The notes beneath the pieces are model-generated. The model saw nothing but the letters and a program-made list of their open reading frames with translations. It made no database searches and was not told the DNA's origin. A program made the position numbers and the translations under genes. From Arthrobacter sp. SO5 (GTDB taxonomy: Bacteria; Actinomycetota; Actinomycetes; Actinomycetales; Micrococcaceae): a stretch of DNA of 32,282 nucleotides. This document shows, in pieces, positions 1 to 8,090 of this stretch (the first letter of the stretch is position 1; the number at the start of each line of letters is the position of its first letter). The stretch covers positions 108,349 through 140,630 of the forward strand of contig NZ_MQTQ01000074.1 in the NCBI RefSeq assembly GCF_020532805.1, read 5' to 3'.

Positions 1-665
1 TACGCCGGCGGGAAATCCGGCCCGGCAACCGTTGGGGCGTCAGCCGTGTGTGGCGCCGCGAAAACGGCGGCCAGGAAGATGGCCAGTGCGACGGCGGCCG
101 GCCAGATTGCCAGCACCGCGTAGGACCGCAGCGAAAAAGCGATGCTGGCGTTGGCCGACGTGTCCCCCGCCGTTCCCGACCAGGCGCCGCAGAGCACTCC
201 GGTCCGCCAGGCAATCACGGCGCCCGCAGCTCCGGCAAGCACGGCCAGCACAACATCACGGCCCGACGGCTCCGCGTGCCGGGTACCGGCCGAAAGCACG
301 CCGGCGATGCAACCTGCCAGCAGGAACAGCCCGGCCAGCACCAGGTCGCGCGGCAGCCACGCGTCCGTGTTGCTGCCGCTCTGCAGGGCGGCGTTCCCGG
401 ACAGCAGATTCAGGCCGGACGGCGCGAGAACCCACCACAGAAAGCCCACCGGCACTCCCGCGGCGGCAATCACCGCGGCCTTGCGCCACGGCGCCCCGCG
501 GCGGATCCGCTTCGCTGCAGGGCGGCCGGGAGCGGCATCCGGCCCGGTGACCTGCCCGGTGACCTGGTCCTGCCGGTCGTGCGGCTCCTGCGGCTCCTGC
601 TGTACCTGCGGTTCCTCTGGCTCCTGCGGCCGGGGGTTCGGGGCGTGCACTGGGGGCTGTGTCAT
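1..665 (-). CDS. Putative four-helix membrane protein, 3' end cut by the window
   Basis: An open frame starts at ATG 665-663 and runs for 221 codons to the left edge, ending in a partial codon TA, so the stop may lie right at the border. Residues 1-60 are a Pro/Gln/Glu-rich, probably cytoplasmic head. Four hydrophobic stretches follow at about 62-82, 105-126, 137-155 and 181-204, separated by short loops, and the tail after 205 is polar. This is a small integral membrane protein. It resembles the poorly characterised actinobacterial DUF2567 type in layout, but I do not recognise a diagnostic motif and assign no function. An AAGG eight bases before the ATG can serve as ribosome binding site. 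The gene is divergent from the flavin reductase and shares a 168-base intergenic region with it. Confidence 0.7.
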   Translation of the reverse strand, partial: MTQPPVHAPNPRPQEPEEPQVQQEPQEPHDRQDQVTGQVTGPDAAPGRPAAKRIRRGAPWRKAAVIAAAGVPVGFLWWVLAPSGLNLLSGNAALQSGSNTDAWLPRDLVLAGLFLLAGCIAGVLSAGTRHAEPSGRDVVLAVLAGAAGAVIAWRTGVLCGAWSGTAGDTSANASIAFSLRSYAVLAIWPAAVALAIFLAAVFAAPHTADAPTVAGPDFPPA

Positions 666-669
666 GCAA

Positions 670-700
670 CAAACCTTAACAGGCCCCTTAACAAGGTTTG
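670..700. repeat. Paired CCTTAACA direct repeats inside an inverted repeat
   Basis: CCTTAACA occurs at 674-681 and again at 686-693, a 12-base period. The outer arms CAAACCTT (670-677) and AAGGTTTG (693-700) form an 8-base inverted repeat. The element sits directly before the start codon of the minus-strand membrane protein, where its AAGG can also be that gene's ribosome binding site. A repressor or translational-control site is possible, but only the repeat itself is seen. Confidence 0.45.
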
Positions 701-833
701 GGCCGGCCGGGCACGTGACACCGCGCACCGCCGGTGGACGGTTCGCGGGAGAGAAGTAACGCAGCCCGTCCGTGCGCAATACGCTGGCAGGGTGGGAAGA
801 TCACCAGTACGTACAGCAGGGAGTTTGATCGCA

Positions 834-1334
834 GTGGCAGCAGGAGACGGAACGTTCGAGGGAACGTTCAAAGAAATGTTCCGCCGGCACGCCGCCGGGG
901 TGGCCATCATCACAGTGAACTACGACGGCGTGCCGTTCGGTTTCACGGCGACGTCGGTGGCCTCGCTCTCGGCCAAGCCGCCGCGGTTCACCTTCAACAT
1001 GGCCCGCACCTCCAGGTCCTGGCCGGCCGTAGCCAACACCACGTTCATCGGAGTGCACATGCTCGGACGGGAGAACCAGGAGCTGGCCAGCCGATTCGCC
1101 ACGGGCGGCAACCGCTTCGACGGTGACCACTGGGAGCCTGGACCCCACGGGGTGCCGATCCTGAAGGACGTCGCGGGCTGGCTCATCGGCAAGGTCCAGA
1201 TGCGGCTCTCGTTTGAGAACAATGCCGTGGTGGTGGTCGAGGTGGTGGACGGCGCGGTCGGCGGCGACGGCGCTCCCCTGCTGTACCACTCGGGCGGGTA
1301 CGGCCAGTCCGTCCCGCTCGACTACGAAATCTAG
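834..1334 (+). CDS. Flavin reductase-like FMN-binding split-barrel protein
   Basis: This 166-residue protein matches the flavin reductase-like domain family, whose members reduce FMN or FAD with NAD(P)H, often to feed a two-component monooxygenase. The family signature is clear near the N terminus: GVAIITV (residues 22-28), then a GFTATSVASLS stretch (36-46) and a PP pair at 49-50, which contact the flavin. The length is typical for a single-domain member. I chose GTG 834 because AGGGAG at 818-823 lies ten bases upstream; TTG 825 is in frame but too close to that site. No partner oxygenase is next to it, so the electron acceptor is unknown. It converges on dnaE, and a long inverted repeat follows the stop. 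Confidence 0.85.
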   Translation: MAAGDGTFEGTFKEMFRRHAAGVAIITVNYDGVPFGFTATSVASLSAKPPRFTFNMARTSRSWPAVANTTFIGVHMLGRENQELASRFATGGNRFDGDHWEPGPHGVPILKDVAGWLIGKVQMRLSFENNAVVVVEVVDGAVGGDGAPLLYHSGGYGQSVPLDYEI

Positions 1335-1345
1335 CCTGGCGACCG

Positions 1346-1415
1346 GCCGTTTCGACGGTTCCGCGCCGGCTAGACGTTCGCTGACGTCGAGTGGGCAGGG
1401 AACCGTCGAAACGGC
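1346..1415. terminator. Long inverted repeat between convergent genes, possible bidirectional terminator
   Basis: Arms 1346-1362 and 1399-1415 are perfect 17-base inverted complements (GCCGTTTCGACGGTTCC and its complement). They are separated by 36 bases that hold a smaller hairpin, GACGT/ACGTC at 1373-1377 and 1384-1388. The element fills the gap between the flavin reductase stop (1334) and the dnaE stop (1434). A bidirectional terminator fits the position, but there is no T-tract and the loop is longer than in classical terminators. A dispersed palindromic repeat is the alternative. Confidence 0.5.
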
Positions 1416-1433
1416 GCGTGTTGGCGCCGGCGC

Positions 1434-4400
1434 CTAGCTATCCAGGCACGTCGGGCCCAGCAGCACCTTGAGGTCCCCGAACAGCGACGGGCTCGGGTTG
1501 ACGCGCAAGTGCACGGGCAGCCCCATGACCTCGACCCTCGAGTCGCCCTGCAGGTGGAGGCGGACCTCGGACTTGCCACGGTGCGTCCTGAGGACATCCC
1601 CGAGTTCAGTCACCACCGCTTCGGTTGCCTTGTGGGTCTGCATCGTGATGACGAGGGGCCCGTTCAGGCCCTCGCTGAGGTCCGGGACGGAGAGTTCCAT
1701 GCAGTTCAGGGCGACGGCGCCGTCGTCGCGCCGCTGCAGCCGTCCCTTGACGACGACGATCAGGTCCTCGGCCAGCACGGAGGCGATGGGGCCGTAGACC
1801 TGGCCGAAGAACATGACCTCGACGGAGCCGCCCAGGTCCTCGATTTCCGCGCGGGCGTAGGCGTTGCCGCTCGCTTTGGCAATCCGCCGGCTCAGGGACG
1901 TGATCATGCCCGCGATGGTGACGATGGCGCCGTCGTGCGGGCCGTCCTCGGCGATGAGAGAGGTGATGGACTGGTCGGCGTGCTGGCTGAGGAGCCCCTC
2001 GAGCCCCTGCAGGGGGTGGTCCGAGACGTACAGGCCGAGCATGTCCCGTTCGAACGAGAGCTTGTCCTTCTTTTCCCACTCGGGCAGGTCGGGGATCTCG
2101 ATGCTGAGGGATGCCTCGGATTCCGCCTCGTCGAACCCGGCGAAGAGGTCGAACTGTCCGATCGCCTCGTTGCGCTTGAGCGTGATGACCGAGTCGATCG
2201 CTTCCTCATGGATCATGGCCAGGGCCCGCCGGTGGTGGTTCAGGGAGTCGAAGGCACCGGCCTTGATCAGGGACTCGATGGTGCGCTTGTTGCAGACAAC
2301 CGCCGGCACCTTCATGAGGTAGTCCTTGAAGGACGTGTAGGCGCCTTCCTTTTCCCGGGCCGCCACCATGGCTTCCACGGCGTTGACGCCGACGTTGCGG
2401 ATGGCTCCCATGCCGAAGCGGATATCCGTGCCGACCGGGGTGAAGTTCAGCGCTGACTCGTTGACATCCGGCGGAAGCACCGTGATGCCCATACGCCGGC
2501 ATTCGTTGAGGTAGATTGCCGACTTGTCCTTGTCATCGCCCACCGAGGTGAGCAGGGCCGCCATGTACTCCGGCGCATAGTGGGCCTTGAGGTAGGCGGT
2601 CCAGTAGGAGATCACGCCGTACGCGGCCGAGTGGGCCTTGTTGAACGCGTAGTCGGAGAACGGCAGCAGGATGTCCCAGAGGGTCTTGACCGCGGCCATC
2701 GAGTAGCCGTTGTCCTGCATGCCCTGGGAGAAGCCAGCGAACTGCTTGTCCAGCTCGGATTTCTTTTTCTTGCCCATGGCGCGGCGCAGGATGTCGGCCT
2801 GGCCCAGGGTGTAGCCGGCGAGCTTCTGCGCCACCGCCATGACCTGCTCCTGGTACACGATCAGCCCGTAGGTCCCGCCGAGGATCTCGGAAAGCGGCTC
2901 CGCCAGCTCCGGGTGGATCGGAATGACGTCCTGGATCCCGTTCTTGCGCAGCGCGTAATCGGTGTGCGCATTGGCGCCCATGGGACCGGGCCGGTAGAGG
3001 GCCAACACGGCGGAAATGTCTTCGAAATTGTCAGGCTTCATGAGCTTGAGCAGGGACCGCATGGGGCCGCCGTCGAGCTGGAACACGCCCAGCGTGTCAC
3101 CGCGGGCCAGCAGCTCGTAGGACGCCGCGTCGTCGAGGGCCAGGGAGTCGAGGTCCAGGTCCACGCCGCGGTTCATCGTGATGTTTTCCAGGGCATCGGA
3201 AATGATCGTCAGGTTCCGCAGGCCCAGGAAGTCCATCTTGATCAGGCCGAGGCCCTCGGACGTCGGGTAGTCAAACTGCGTGATGACCTGCCCGTCCTGG
3301 AAGCGCCGCATGACCGGGATGACGTCGATGATGGGGTCCGAGGACATGATGACGCCGGCCGCGTGGACGCCCCACTGGCGCTTCAGGCCCTCGATGCCGA
3401 GCGCCGTTTCGAACACCTTCGCGGCTTCCGGATCTGTGGCGATCAGCTGCCGGAAGTCCCCGGCCTCGCTGTAGCGCTTGGAGTCCTTGTTCTGGATATC
3501 CGCCAGCGGGATGTCTTTGGCCATGACGGCCGGCGGCAGCGCTTTGGTGAGCTGCTCGCCCATGCTGAACGGGTACCCCAGCACGCGCGAGGAGTCCTTG
3601 AGGGCCTGCTTGGTTTTGATGGTGCCGTAGGTGACGATCATCGCGACACGTTCGTCGCCGTATTTGCGCGTGACGTAGTCGATCACTTCGGAGCGGCGCC
3701 GGTCATCGAAGTCGACGTCGAAGTCGGGCATGGAAACACGGTCCGGGTTCAGGAAGCGCTCGAAGATCAGGCCGTGGTGGAGCGGGTCGAGGTCGGTGAT
3801 GCGCATGGCATAGGCCACCATCGACCCGGCGCCCGAGCCGCGCCCGGGACCCACCCGGATGCCGTTGTTCTTGGCCCAGTTGATGAAGTCGGCCACCACC
3901 AGGAAGTAGCCCGGGAAACCCATGGAATTGATGACGCCGAGTTCGTAGTCGGCCTGGGTGCGGACCTTGTCCGGGATGCCCTGGGGATACCGGTAGCGGA
4001 GCCCCTTGTCCACTTCCTTGACCAGCCAGGACGTTTCGTCCTCGCCCTCCGGGCAGGGGAACCGGGGCATGTAGTTGGCGCCGGTGTTGAAGGACACTTC
4101 GCACCGCTCGGCGATCATGAGCGTGTTGTCGCAGGCTTCCGGGTGGTCCCGGAACAGCTCCCGCATCTCCTGCGGCGACTTCAGGTAGTAGCCGCTGCCG
4201 GAGAAGGCGAAGCGCGAGCCGCCGTTGTCGTACGTCGGCTCCAGGAGGGTGGATCCGGACTGGATGGCCAGCAGGGCCTCGTGCGCCTTAGCGTCGTGCT
4301 CGTGGGTGTAGTGGAGGTCGTTGGTGGCCACCAGCGGCAGGTTCAGGTCCTTGGCGAGGCGCAGGAGGTCCCCGGTGACGCGCCGCTCGATGTCCAGGCC

Positions 4401-4991
4401 GTGGTCCATGAGTTCGCAGAAGTAGTTCTCGGCCCCGAAGATGTCGCGGAACTCCGCGGCCGCCTCGACGGCTTCGCGGTACTGGCCGAGCCGGAGCCGC
4501 GTCTGGACCTCACCGGACGGGCAGCCGGTGGTGGCGATCAGGCCTTCGGAGTAGGTATTCAGCAGTTCCCGGTCCAGCCGGGGCCATTTGCCGAAGACCG
4601 AGTCCAAGGAGGCTAGCGAGGAGGCGCGGAACAGGTTCCGCATGCCCACGTTGTTGTAGCTGAGCAGCGTCATGTGGGTGTACGCGCCACCGCCGGAGAT
4701 GTCGTCCTTGCGCTGGTTCTCCTCGCCCCAGCGGATGCGCGTCTTGTCCGTGCGCGCTGTCCCGGGGGTGACGTACGCTTCGACGCCGATGATCGGTTTG
4801 ATGCCCTGGTCCGTGGCCCGCTTCCAGAAATCGAAGGCGCCGAACAGGTAGCCGTGGTCCGTCGTGGCGAGCGCCGGCATGCCCAGCCGCTCGGTTTCGT
4901 CGAACAGCTCCCCGAGCCGGGCGGCGCCGTCCAGCATCGAGTACTCGGTGTGGTTGTGGAGATGGACAAACGAGTCGTTGCTGGAAGTCAC
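1434..4991 (-). CDS. dnaE: DNA polymerase III alpha subunit
   Basis: This 1185-residue protein is the replicative polymerase catalytic subunit, DnaE1 type, acting at the fork with the beta clamp. An N-terminal PHP domain (about 1-290) opens with HLHNH at residues 10-14 and keeps further His/Asp ligands (TTDHG, TGCPSGE, ATNDLHYTHEHD). In mycobacterial DnaE1 an intact PHP domain is the proofreading 3'-5' exonuclease, and I infer the same here. Catalytic aspartates are D423 and D425 in PDFDVDFDD, plus D587 in MDFLGLRNL. A C-terminal OB-fold (about 1000-1090) contains the TIAGMITSLSRR stretch. The start is GTG 4991-4989. No Shine-Dalgarno is visible, but TAGAAT lies six bases upstream, suggesting a leaderless message. 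It follows the pseudouridine synthase gene by 62 bases. Confidence 0.97.
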   Translation of the reverse strand: MTSSNDSFVHLHNHTEYSMLDGAARLGELFDETERLGMPALATTDHGYLFGAFDFWKRATDQGIKPIIGVEAYVTPGTARTDKTRIRWGEENQRKDDISGGGAYTHMTLLSYNNVGMRNLFRASSLASLDSVFGKWPRLDRELLNTYSEGLIATTGCPSGEVQTRLRLGQYREAVEAAAEFRDIFGAENYFCELMDHGLDIERRVTGDLLRLAKDLNLPLVATNDLHYTHEHDAKAHEALLAIQSGSTLLEPTYDNGGSRFAFSGSGYYLKSPQEMRELFRDHPEACDNTLMIAERCEVSFNTGANYMPRFPCPEGEDETSWLVKEVDKGLRYRYPQGIPDKVRTQADYELGVINSMGFPGYFLVVADFINWAKNNGIRVGPGRGSGAGSMVAYAMRITDLDPLHHGLIFERFLNPDRVSMPDFDVDFDDRRRSEVIDYVTRKYGDERVAMIVTYGTIKTKQALKDSSRVLGYPFSMGEQLTKALPPAVMAKDIPLADIQNKDSKRYSEAGDFRQLIATDPEAAKVFETALGIEGLKRQWGVHAAGVIMSSDPIIDVIPVMRRFQDGQVITQFDYPTSEGLGLIKMDFLGLRNLTIISDALENITMNRGVDLDLDSLALDDAASYELLARGDTLGVFQLDGGPMRSLLKLMKPDNFEDISAVLALYRPGPMGANAHTDYALRKNGIQDVIPIHPELAEPLSEILGGTYGLIVYQEQVMAVAQKLAGYTLGQADILRRAMGKKKKSELDKQFAGFSQGMQDNGYSMAAVKTLWDILLPFSDYAFNKAHSAAYGVISYWTAYLKAHYAPEYMAALLTSVGDDKDKSAIYLNECRRMGITVLPPDVNESALNFTPVGTDIRFGMGAIRNVGVNAVEAMVAAREKEGAYTSFKDYLMKVPAVVCNKRTIESLIKAGAFDSLNHHRRALAMIHEEAIDSVITLKRNEAIGQFDLFAGFDEAESEASLSIEIPDLPEWEKKDKLSFERDMLGLYVSDHPLQGLEGLLSQHADQSITSLIAEDGPHDGAIVTIAGMITSLSRRIAKASGNAYARAEIEDLGGSVEVMFFGQVYGPIASVLAEDLIVVVKGRLQRRDDGAVALNCMELSVPDLSEGLNGPLVITMQTHKATEAVVTELGDVLRTHRGKSEVRLHLQGDSRVEVMGLPVHLRVNPSPSLFGDLKVLLGPTCLDS

Positions 4992-5003
4992 CGAATCATT
5001 CTA
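4989..5003 (-). promoter_or_regulatory. Candidate -10 element and leaderless start of dnaE
   Basis: On the minus strand TAGAAT (5003-4998) matches the TANNNT -10 consensus at five of six TATAAT positions. It ends six bases before the GTG, which places transcription start on or next to the start codon. No purine-rich ribosome binding site precedes the GTG. No clear -35 hexamer is visible, which is common for actinobacterial leaderless promoters. Confidence 0.45.
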
Positions 5004-5053
5004 GTGCCGGGCACCGGTGTCCGCCGCCAGGCTCCACCGCCAGGCGCCCCGGA

Positions 5054-6055
5054 TCAGGCCTGGCCGGACTCCAGGACTTCCAGTGCGTAGGACAGGTCCT
5101 GCGGGTATTCGCTGGTGACGGTGACCCGTTCGCCGGTGCGGGGATGGTCGAAGGACAGCTGGCGGGCGTGCAGCCACTGCCGGGTGAGCCCCAGGGTGGC
5201 GGCGAGCCGCGGGTCCGCGCCGTAGGTCAGGTCACCGGCGCAGGGGTGGCGGAGCGCGGCAAAGTGCACGCGGATCTGGTGGGTACGGCCCGTTTCGAGG
5301 TGGACCTCCACGAGGGAGGCCTTCCCGAAGGCTTCCATCACTTCGTAATGGGTGATGGAGTCCCGGCCGTCCTCGATCACGGCGAAGCGCCAGTCATGGC
5401 CGGGGTGCCGGCCGATCGGGGCGTCGATGGTGCCGGCCAGCGGGTCCGGGAGCCCCTGCACGACGGCGTGGTAGACCTTGTCCACGGTTCGCTCCTTGAA
5501 GGCGCGCTTCAGGGCGGTGTACGCCTCTTCGGTCTTGGCGACCACCATGACGCCGGAGGTCCCGACGTCGAGCCGGTGCACGATCCCCGCGCGTTCCGGC
5601 GAGCCGGACGTGGAGATGCGGTAGCCGGCGCCCGCGAGGGCGCCGACGACGGTGGGTCCCACCCAGCCCGGAGAAGGGTGCGCCGCAACCCCCACGGGCT
5701 TGTCGATGACGACGAACTCGTCATCGTCCAGCAGGATCAACAGGTCTTCCACTACTTCCTCCACGACTTCCAGGGGGTCCCGCCGTTCGGGAACGACGAC
5801 CTCGAGGACGGCGCCGGGGCTGAGCTTGAGGGATTTTCCGACGGCTTTGCCGGCGCTCGTGACGTTGCCTCCGGCGATGAGCACGGCAGCCTGGGAGCGG
5901 GAGATATCCATCAGCAGGGCCAGTCCGGCGTCCACCCGGGTACCGGCCAGGTCCTCCGGCACCACGATGCGCCGGGGCGCACCGGATTCCTCGGCGAGGT
6001 CCGCCAGGTCCCCGGCCTCGTCGTCGCTCAGGTTCTTCGGCGCGTGCTCAGACAT
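5054..6055 (-). CDS. RluA/RluD-family 23S rRNA pseudouridine synthase
   Basis: This 333-residue enzyme isomerises specific uridines in structured RNA to pseudouridine; RluD-type members act on helix 69 of 23S rRNA. The order is an acidic N-terminal head (1-30), an S4 RNA-binding domain (about 38-95, containing [17 protein letters not shown]) and the catalytic domain. The signature HRLDVGTSG covers residues 160-168 with the catalytic Asp at 163. RTHQIRVH lies further on, as expected for the family. Its exact target cannot be read from sequence. Its ATG overlaps the end of lspA by eight bases (ATGTCTGA), so the two are probably co-translated. The lspA-pseudouridine synthase pair is widely conserved in bacteria. 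Confidence 0.95.
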   Translation of the reverse strand: MSEHAPKNLSDDEAGDLADLAEESGAPRRIVVPEDLAGTRVDAGLALLMDISRSQAAVLIAGGNVTSAGKAVGKSLKLSPGAVLEVVVPERRDPLEVVEEVVEDLLILLDDDEFVVIDKPVGVAAHPSPGWVGPTVVGALAGAGYRISTSGSPERAGIVHRLDVGTSGVMVVAKTEEAYTALKRAFKERTVDKVYHAVVQGLPDPLAGTIDAPIGRHPGHDWRFAVIEDGRDSITHYEVMEAFGKASLVEVHLETGRTHQIRVHFAALRHPCAGDLTYGADPRLAATLGLTRQWLHARQLSFDHPRTGERVTVTSEYPQDLSYALEVLESGQA

Positions 6056-6668
6056 CGCGTTCGGCTGCTTCCTTGGTGTGGTGTGAGCCGTCGAGGGAAA
6101 TGCCCTTGAGGGTCAGCAGGCAGATGATCACGACCGAAGAAACGACGGCGGAGTCTGCGATGTTGAAAATCGCGAAATTGGGGAGCTGGATGAAGTCCAC
6201 CACGTGGCCCATCGCGAACGACGGCTCACGAAACAGCCTGTCCGTGAGGTTGCCGAGCGCGCCGCCCAGCAGCAGCCCGAGCGCCAGCGCCCACCAGATC
6301 GAACCCAGTTTGCGCAGCTGCAGCAGGATCGCCACGGACACGCCCACCATGACGATGGTGAACACCCAGGTGATGTTTTCGCCGATCGAGAACGCGGCCC
6401 CGGAGTTGCGGATGTAGTACCAGTGCAGCAGCGGGGGCAGCACAGGAATCCGCTCGCCCTCGGTCATGGTGTTGGTGACCCACAGTTTGGTGAGCTGGTC
6501 GAAGGCGTAGGCGAAGACGGCAAGGCCGGCGAAAACGCCCAGCAGCAGGGCCCGCCGCGGCCTGGGCCGCGTGCCGGCTGCGGGCGCCGTGACCCCGGCA
6601 GGCTGCGCGGCCGCTCCGGGCTGCCGGTCAGCGGGGTGTGTGGCGTCTGGTGTTGGTGCGTCAGTCAT
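6048..6668 (-). CDS. lspA: Lipoprotein signal peptidase (signal peptidase II)
   Basis: LspA is the integral membrane aspartyl protease that removes the signal peptide of diacylated prolipoproteins; the lipoprotein encoded at 29325 is a likely substrate. The 206-residue protein has a Pro/Ala-rich N-terminal extension (1-36) before the first helix (about 38-57), then helices near 101-117, 123-139 and 175-190. The catalytic aspartates are D143 in GNLTDR and D172 in FNIADS, both in the family motifs. I start at ATG 6668, which gives the MTDAPTP head. An upstream extension would read through the divIVA terminator. It lies downstream of the divIVA terminator and overlaps the next gene by eight bases. 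No clear promoter was seen. Confidence 0.95.
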   Translation of the reverse strand: MTDAPTPDATHPADRQPGAAAQPAGVTAPAAGTRPRPRRALLLGVFAGLAVFAYAFDQLTKLWVTNTMTEGERIPVLPPLLHWYYIRNSGAAFSIGENITWVFTIVMVGVSVAILLQLRKLGSIWWALALGLLLGGALGNLTDRLFREPSFAMGHVVDFIQLPNFAIFNIADSAVVSSVVIICLLTLKGISLDGSHHTKEAAERDV

Positions 6669-6749
6669 AGGGCTTTCGTTGGGGAGCCAGTGCGGGACTG
6701 GGAGCTTGCTGCCTGGGCACAAGGACAACGGGAGTTGGAGGTTAATGCC

Positions 6750-6786
6750 AAAAGCCGGCGGCCGAGGAATCCTCAGCCACCGGCTT
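6750..6786 (-). terminator. Rho-independent terminator after divIVA
   Basis: Read on the minus strand, AAGCCGGTGGCTGAGGA (6786-6770) pairs with the following GC-rich arm down to 6752 through about 15 pairs, including two G-U wobbles. A TTTT tract (6753-6750) follows. It starts about 20 bases after the divIVA stop and separates divIVA from lspA. Confidence 0.85.
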
Positions 6787-6807
6787 CCAGAATACTTGGC
6801 TTTTTGC

Positions 6808-7497
6808 CTAGCTGGCTTCGCCGACCTCGGGGGCAGCAACTGAACCGCGGGCGTCCAGATCGCGCAGCTGGCCTTCGATGTACGCCTTCAGGCGTGAGCG
6901 GTAGTCGCGCTCGAAGCCGCGCAGCTGCTCCACCTTGCGTTCCAGGACGGAGCGCTGCTGCTCGAGGGCACCGAGGATCTTGCGGGACTTTTCCTGCGCA
7001 TCGTTGACGAGGCCGCTGGCCTCGATCTGTGCTTCAGCGATGATCTTGTCCCGGTGCTGCTCGCCGTCGGCGATGTGCTTGTCGTGCATCTGCTGCGCCA
7101 TGGCCAGCAGGCCTGCAGCGGACTCGGAAGCCGGGGTGGAACCGGAGGTGCGGGCCGCTGCCGGAGCCGCTGCCGCGACGGGAGCCTGCTCGGCTTCCTT
7201 CTTCTTGGCAAGTTCAGCAGCCTTGGCCTCGGCTTCAGCCTTGGCACGGTCTTCCTTCTCGGCCTTGACGGGCGCCGGAACCTTCTCCACCACGGGGGCC
7301 GCGGTGGCGGAACTGGCAGGCGTGCCGGCGCCGGATTCGGCGAGCTTCTTGCGCAGCTCGTCGTTCTCCTGGTTCAGGCGTCGCAGTTCGACGACGATTT
7401 CGTCCAGGAAGTCATCAACTTCATCCTGGTCGTAGCCTTCGCGGAACTTGGTCGGCTGAAAGCGCTTGTTGACAACGTCTTCTGGCGTCAAAGCCAT
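6808..7497 (-). CDS. divIVA: DivIVA/Wag31 polar growth and septum-site protein
   Basis: This 229-residue coiled-coil protein binds curved membrane at poles and septa and organises peptidoglycan synthesis in actinobacteria, where the homologue is Wag31. The N-terminal DivIVA domain is plain: MALTPEDVVNKRF, then a YDQDEVDDFLDEI stretch (22-34) leading into a first coiled coil to about residue 52. A central Ala/Lys/Glu-rich low-complexity linker (about 55-120) separates it from a second long coiled coil (about 125-220). GAGGTGA lies just upstream of the ATG as ribosome binding site. The gene is followed by a strong terminator and sits in the usual actinobacterial order after sepF and yggT. Phosphorylation by a PknA/B-type kinase is known in mycobacteria but cannot be judged here. 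Confidence 0.96.
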   Translation of the reverse strand: MALTPEDVVNKRFQPTKFREGYDQDEVDDFLDEIVVELRRLNQENDELRKKLAESGAGTPASSATAAPVVEKVPAPVKAEKEDRAKAEAEAKAAELAKKKEAEQAPVAAAAPAAARTSGSTPASESAAGLLAMAQQMHDKHIADGEQHRDKIIAEAQIEASGLVNDAQEKSRKILGALEQQRSVLERKVEQLRGFERDYRSRLKAYIEGQLRDLDARGSVAAPEVGEAS

Positions 7498-7515
7498 CTG
7501 GTCACCTCGTTGGTC

Positions 7516-7545
7516 TAGTTAGTCAGTAGGCCTTCCGGCCGTCAA
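7516..7545 (-). promoter_or_regulatory. Weak candidate promoter of divIVA
   Basis: On the minus strand TTGACG (7545-7540) is followed after 18 bases by TAACTA (7521-7516), close to the divIVA ribosome binding site. The -35 match is good, the -10 match is partial. It is inferred from the motif only. Confidence 0.3.
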
Positions 7546-7584
7546 AACTACGGTACCTAAATATGGTCTGGTTCCTCTAATTCA

Positions 7585-7596
7585 ACACCGCGGTGT
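7585..7596. promoter_or_regulatory. 12-base perfect palindrome upstream of divIVA
   Basis: ACACCGCGGTGT is self-complementary. It lies about 90 bases upstream of divIVA and overlaps a TTGACA (minus strand). It could bind a dimeric regulator. No family is indicated by the sequence. Confidence 0.3.
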
Positions 7597-7645
7597 CAAA
7601 CCGGAGATTCAATCTGTGGGGCTGCGGACCCGGTCCGACGCCGGC

Positions 7646-7954
7646 CTAGGCCGAGATCGGCTGTGCGTATACAAGGGACTTCGCAACTGCCATGGCGATC
7701 GTGACGGCCACGAAGAGCAGCAGGAAACCCAGGTCCAGCGAGATTCCGCCAAGACGCAGCGGCGGGATGAGCCGGCGAAGCAGTTTCAGCGGCCTGTCTG
7801 TGACCGAATACACAGCGTGCGCCGCTACTAGGGCCACGCCGCGCGGCCGCCAGCTCCGTGCAAACATCTGGACCCAGTCAAAGACCAGCCTGATGATGAG
7901 GGCAACAAAGAAAAGCAGCAGGGCGATATAGACAAGTCCGAAAACAATTCCCAT
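7646..7954 (-). CDS. yggT: YggT-family membrane protein
   Basis: This 102-residue protein has two hydrophobic segments (about 3-25 and 70-95) flanking a basic, amphipathic middle with SVTDRPLKLLRRLIPP (50-65), the conserved YggT signature. Its molecular role is not settled; it sits in division clusters of Gram-positives next to sepF and divIVA and is thought to act at the membrane near the divisome. The ATG at 7954 gives the normal MGIVFGLVYI start. The spacing is odd: GGAGAT (7972-7967) abuts an in-frame mini-ORF ATG AGT TAG (7966-7958), so the real ATG lies 14 bases past the GGAG. It stands alone between 137-base and 148-base gaps. Confidence 0.9.
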   Translation of the reverse strand: MGIVFGLVYIALLLFFVALIIRLVFDWVQMFARSWRPRGVALVAAHAVYSVTDRPLKLLRRLIPPLRLGGISLDLGFLLLFVAVTIAMAVAKSLVYAQPISA

Positions 7955-8038
7955 GAGCTAACTCATATCTCCATGTTCATTCCGCTACCGAAGTGTCCTT
8001 CGGATGGTTACGCCTCTATTTGAGCACGGATCATTCAG

Positions 8039-8076
8039 CATGGATGCCAGGCAGGTGTCCCCGTCTGGCATCCATG
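8039..8076 (-). other. Perfect 12-base hairpin between sepF and yggT
   Basis: CATGGATGCCAG (8039-8050) and CTGGCATCCATG (8065-8076) pair perfectly around a 14-base loop, starting 14 bases past the sepF stop. No T-tract follows on the minus strand, so it is not a standard terminator. A run of five T's precedes it instead. It may be a T-less terminator or an mRNA processing or stability stem. Confidence 0.5.
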
Positions 8077-8090
8077 GGCAAAAACCTCGG

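Noticed and set aside
48..833. Upstream extension of the flavin reductase to a 428-codon protein
   Set aside because: The added part is antisense to the left-edge membrane gene and lacks any family resemblance. GTG 834 with AGGGAG gives the normal length.
2580..4616. A 678-codon open frame on the plus strand opposite dnaE
   Set aside because: dnaE is unmistakable on the other strand. The antisense frame is the usual stop-poor mirror of a high-GC gene and has no recognisable domain.
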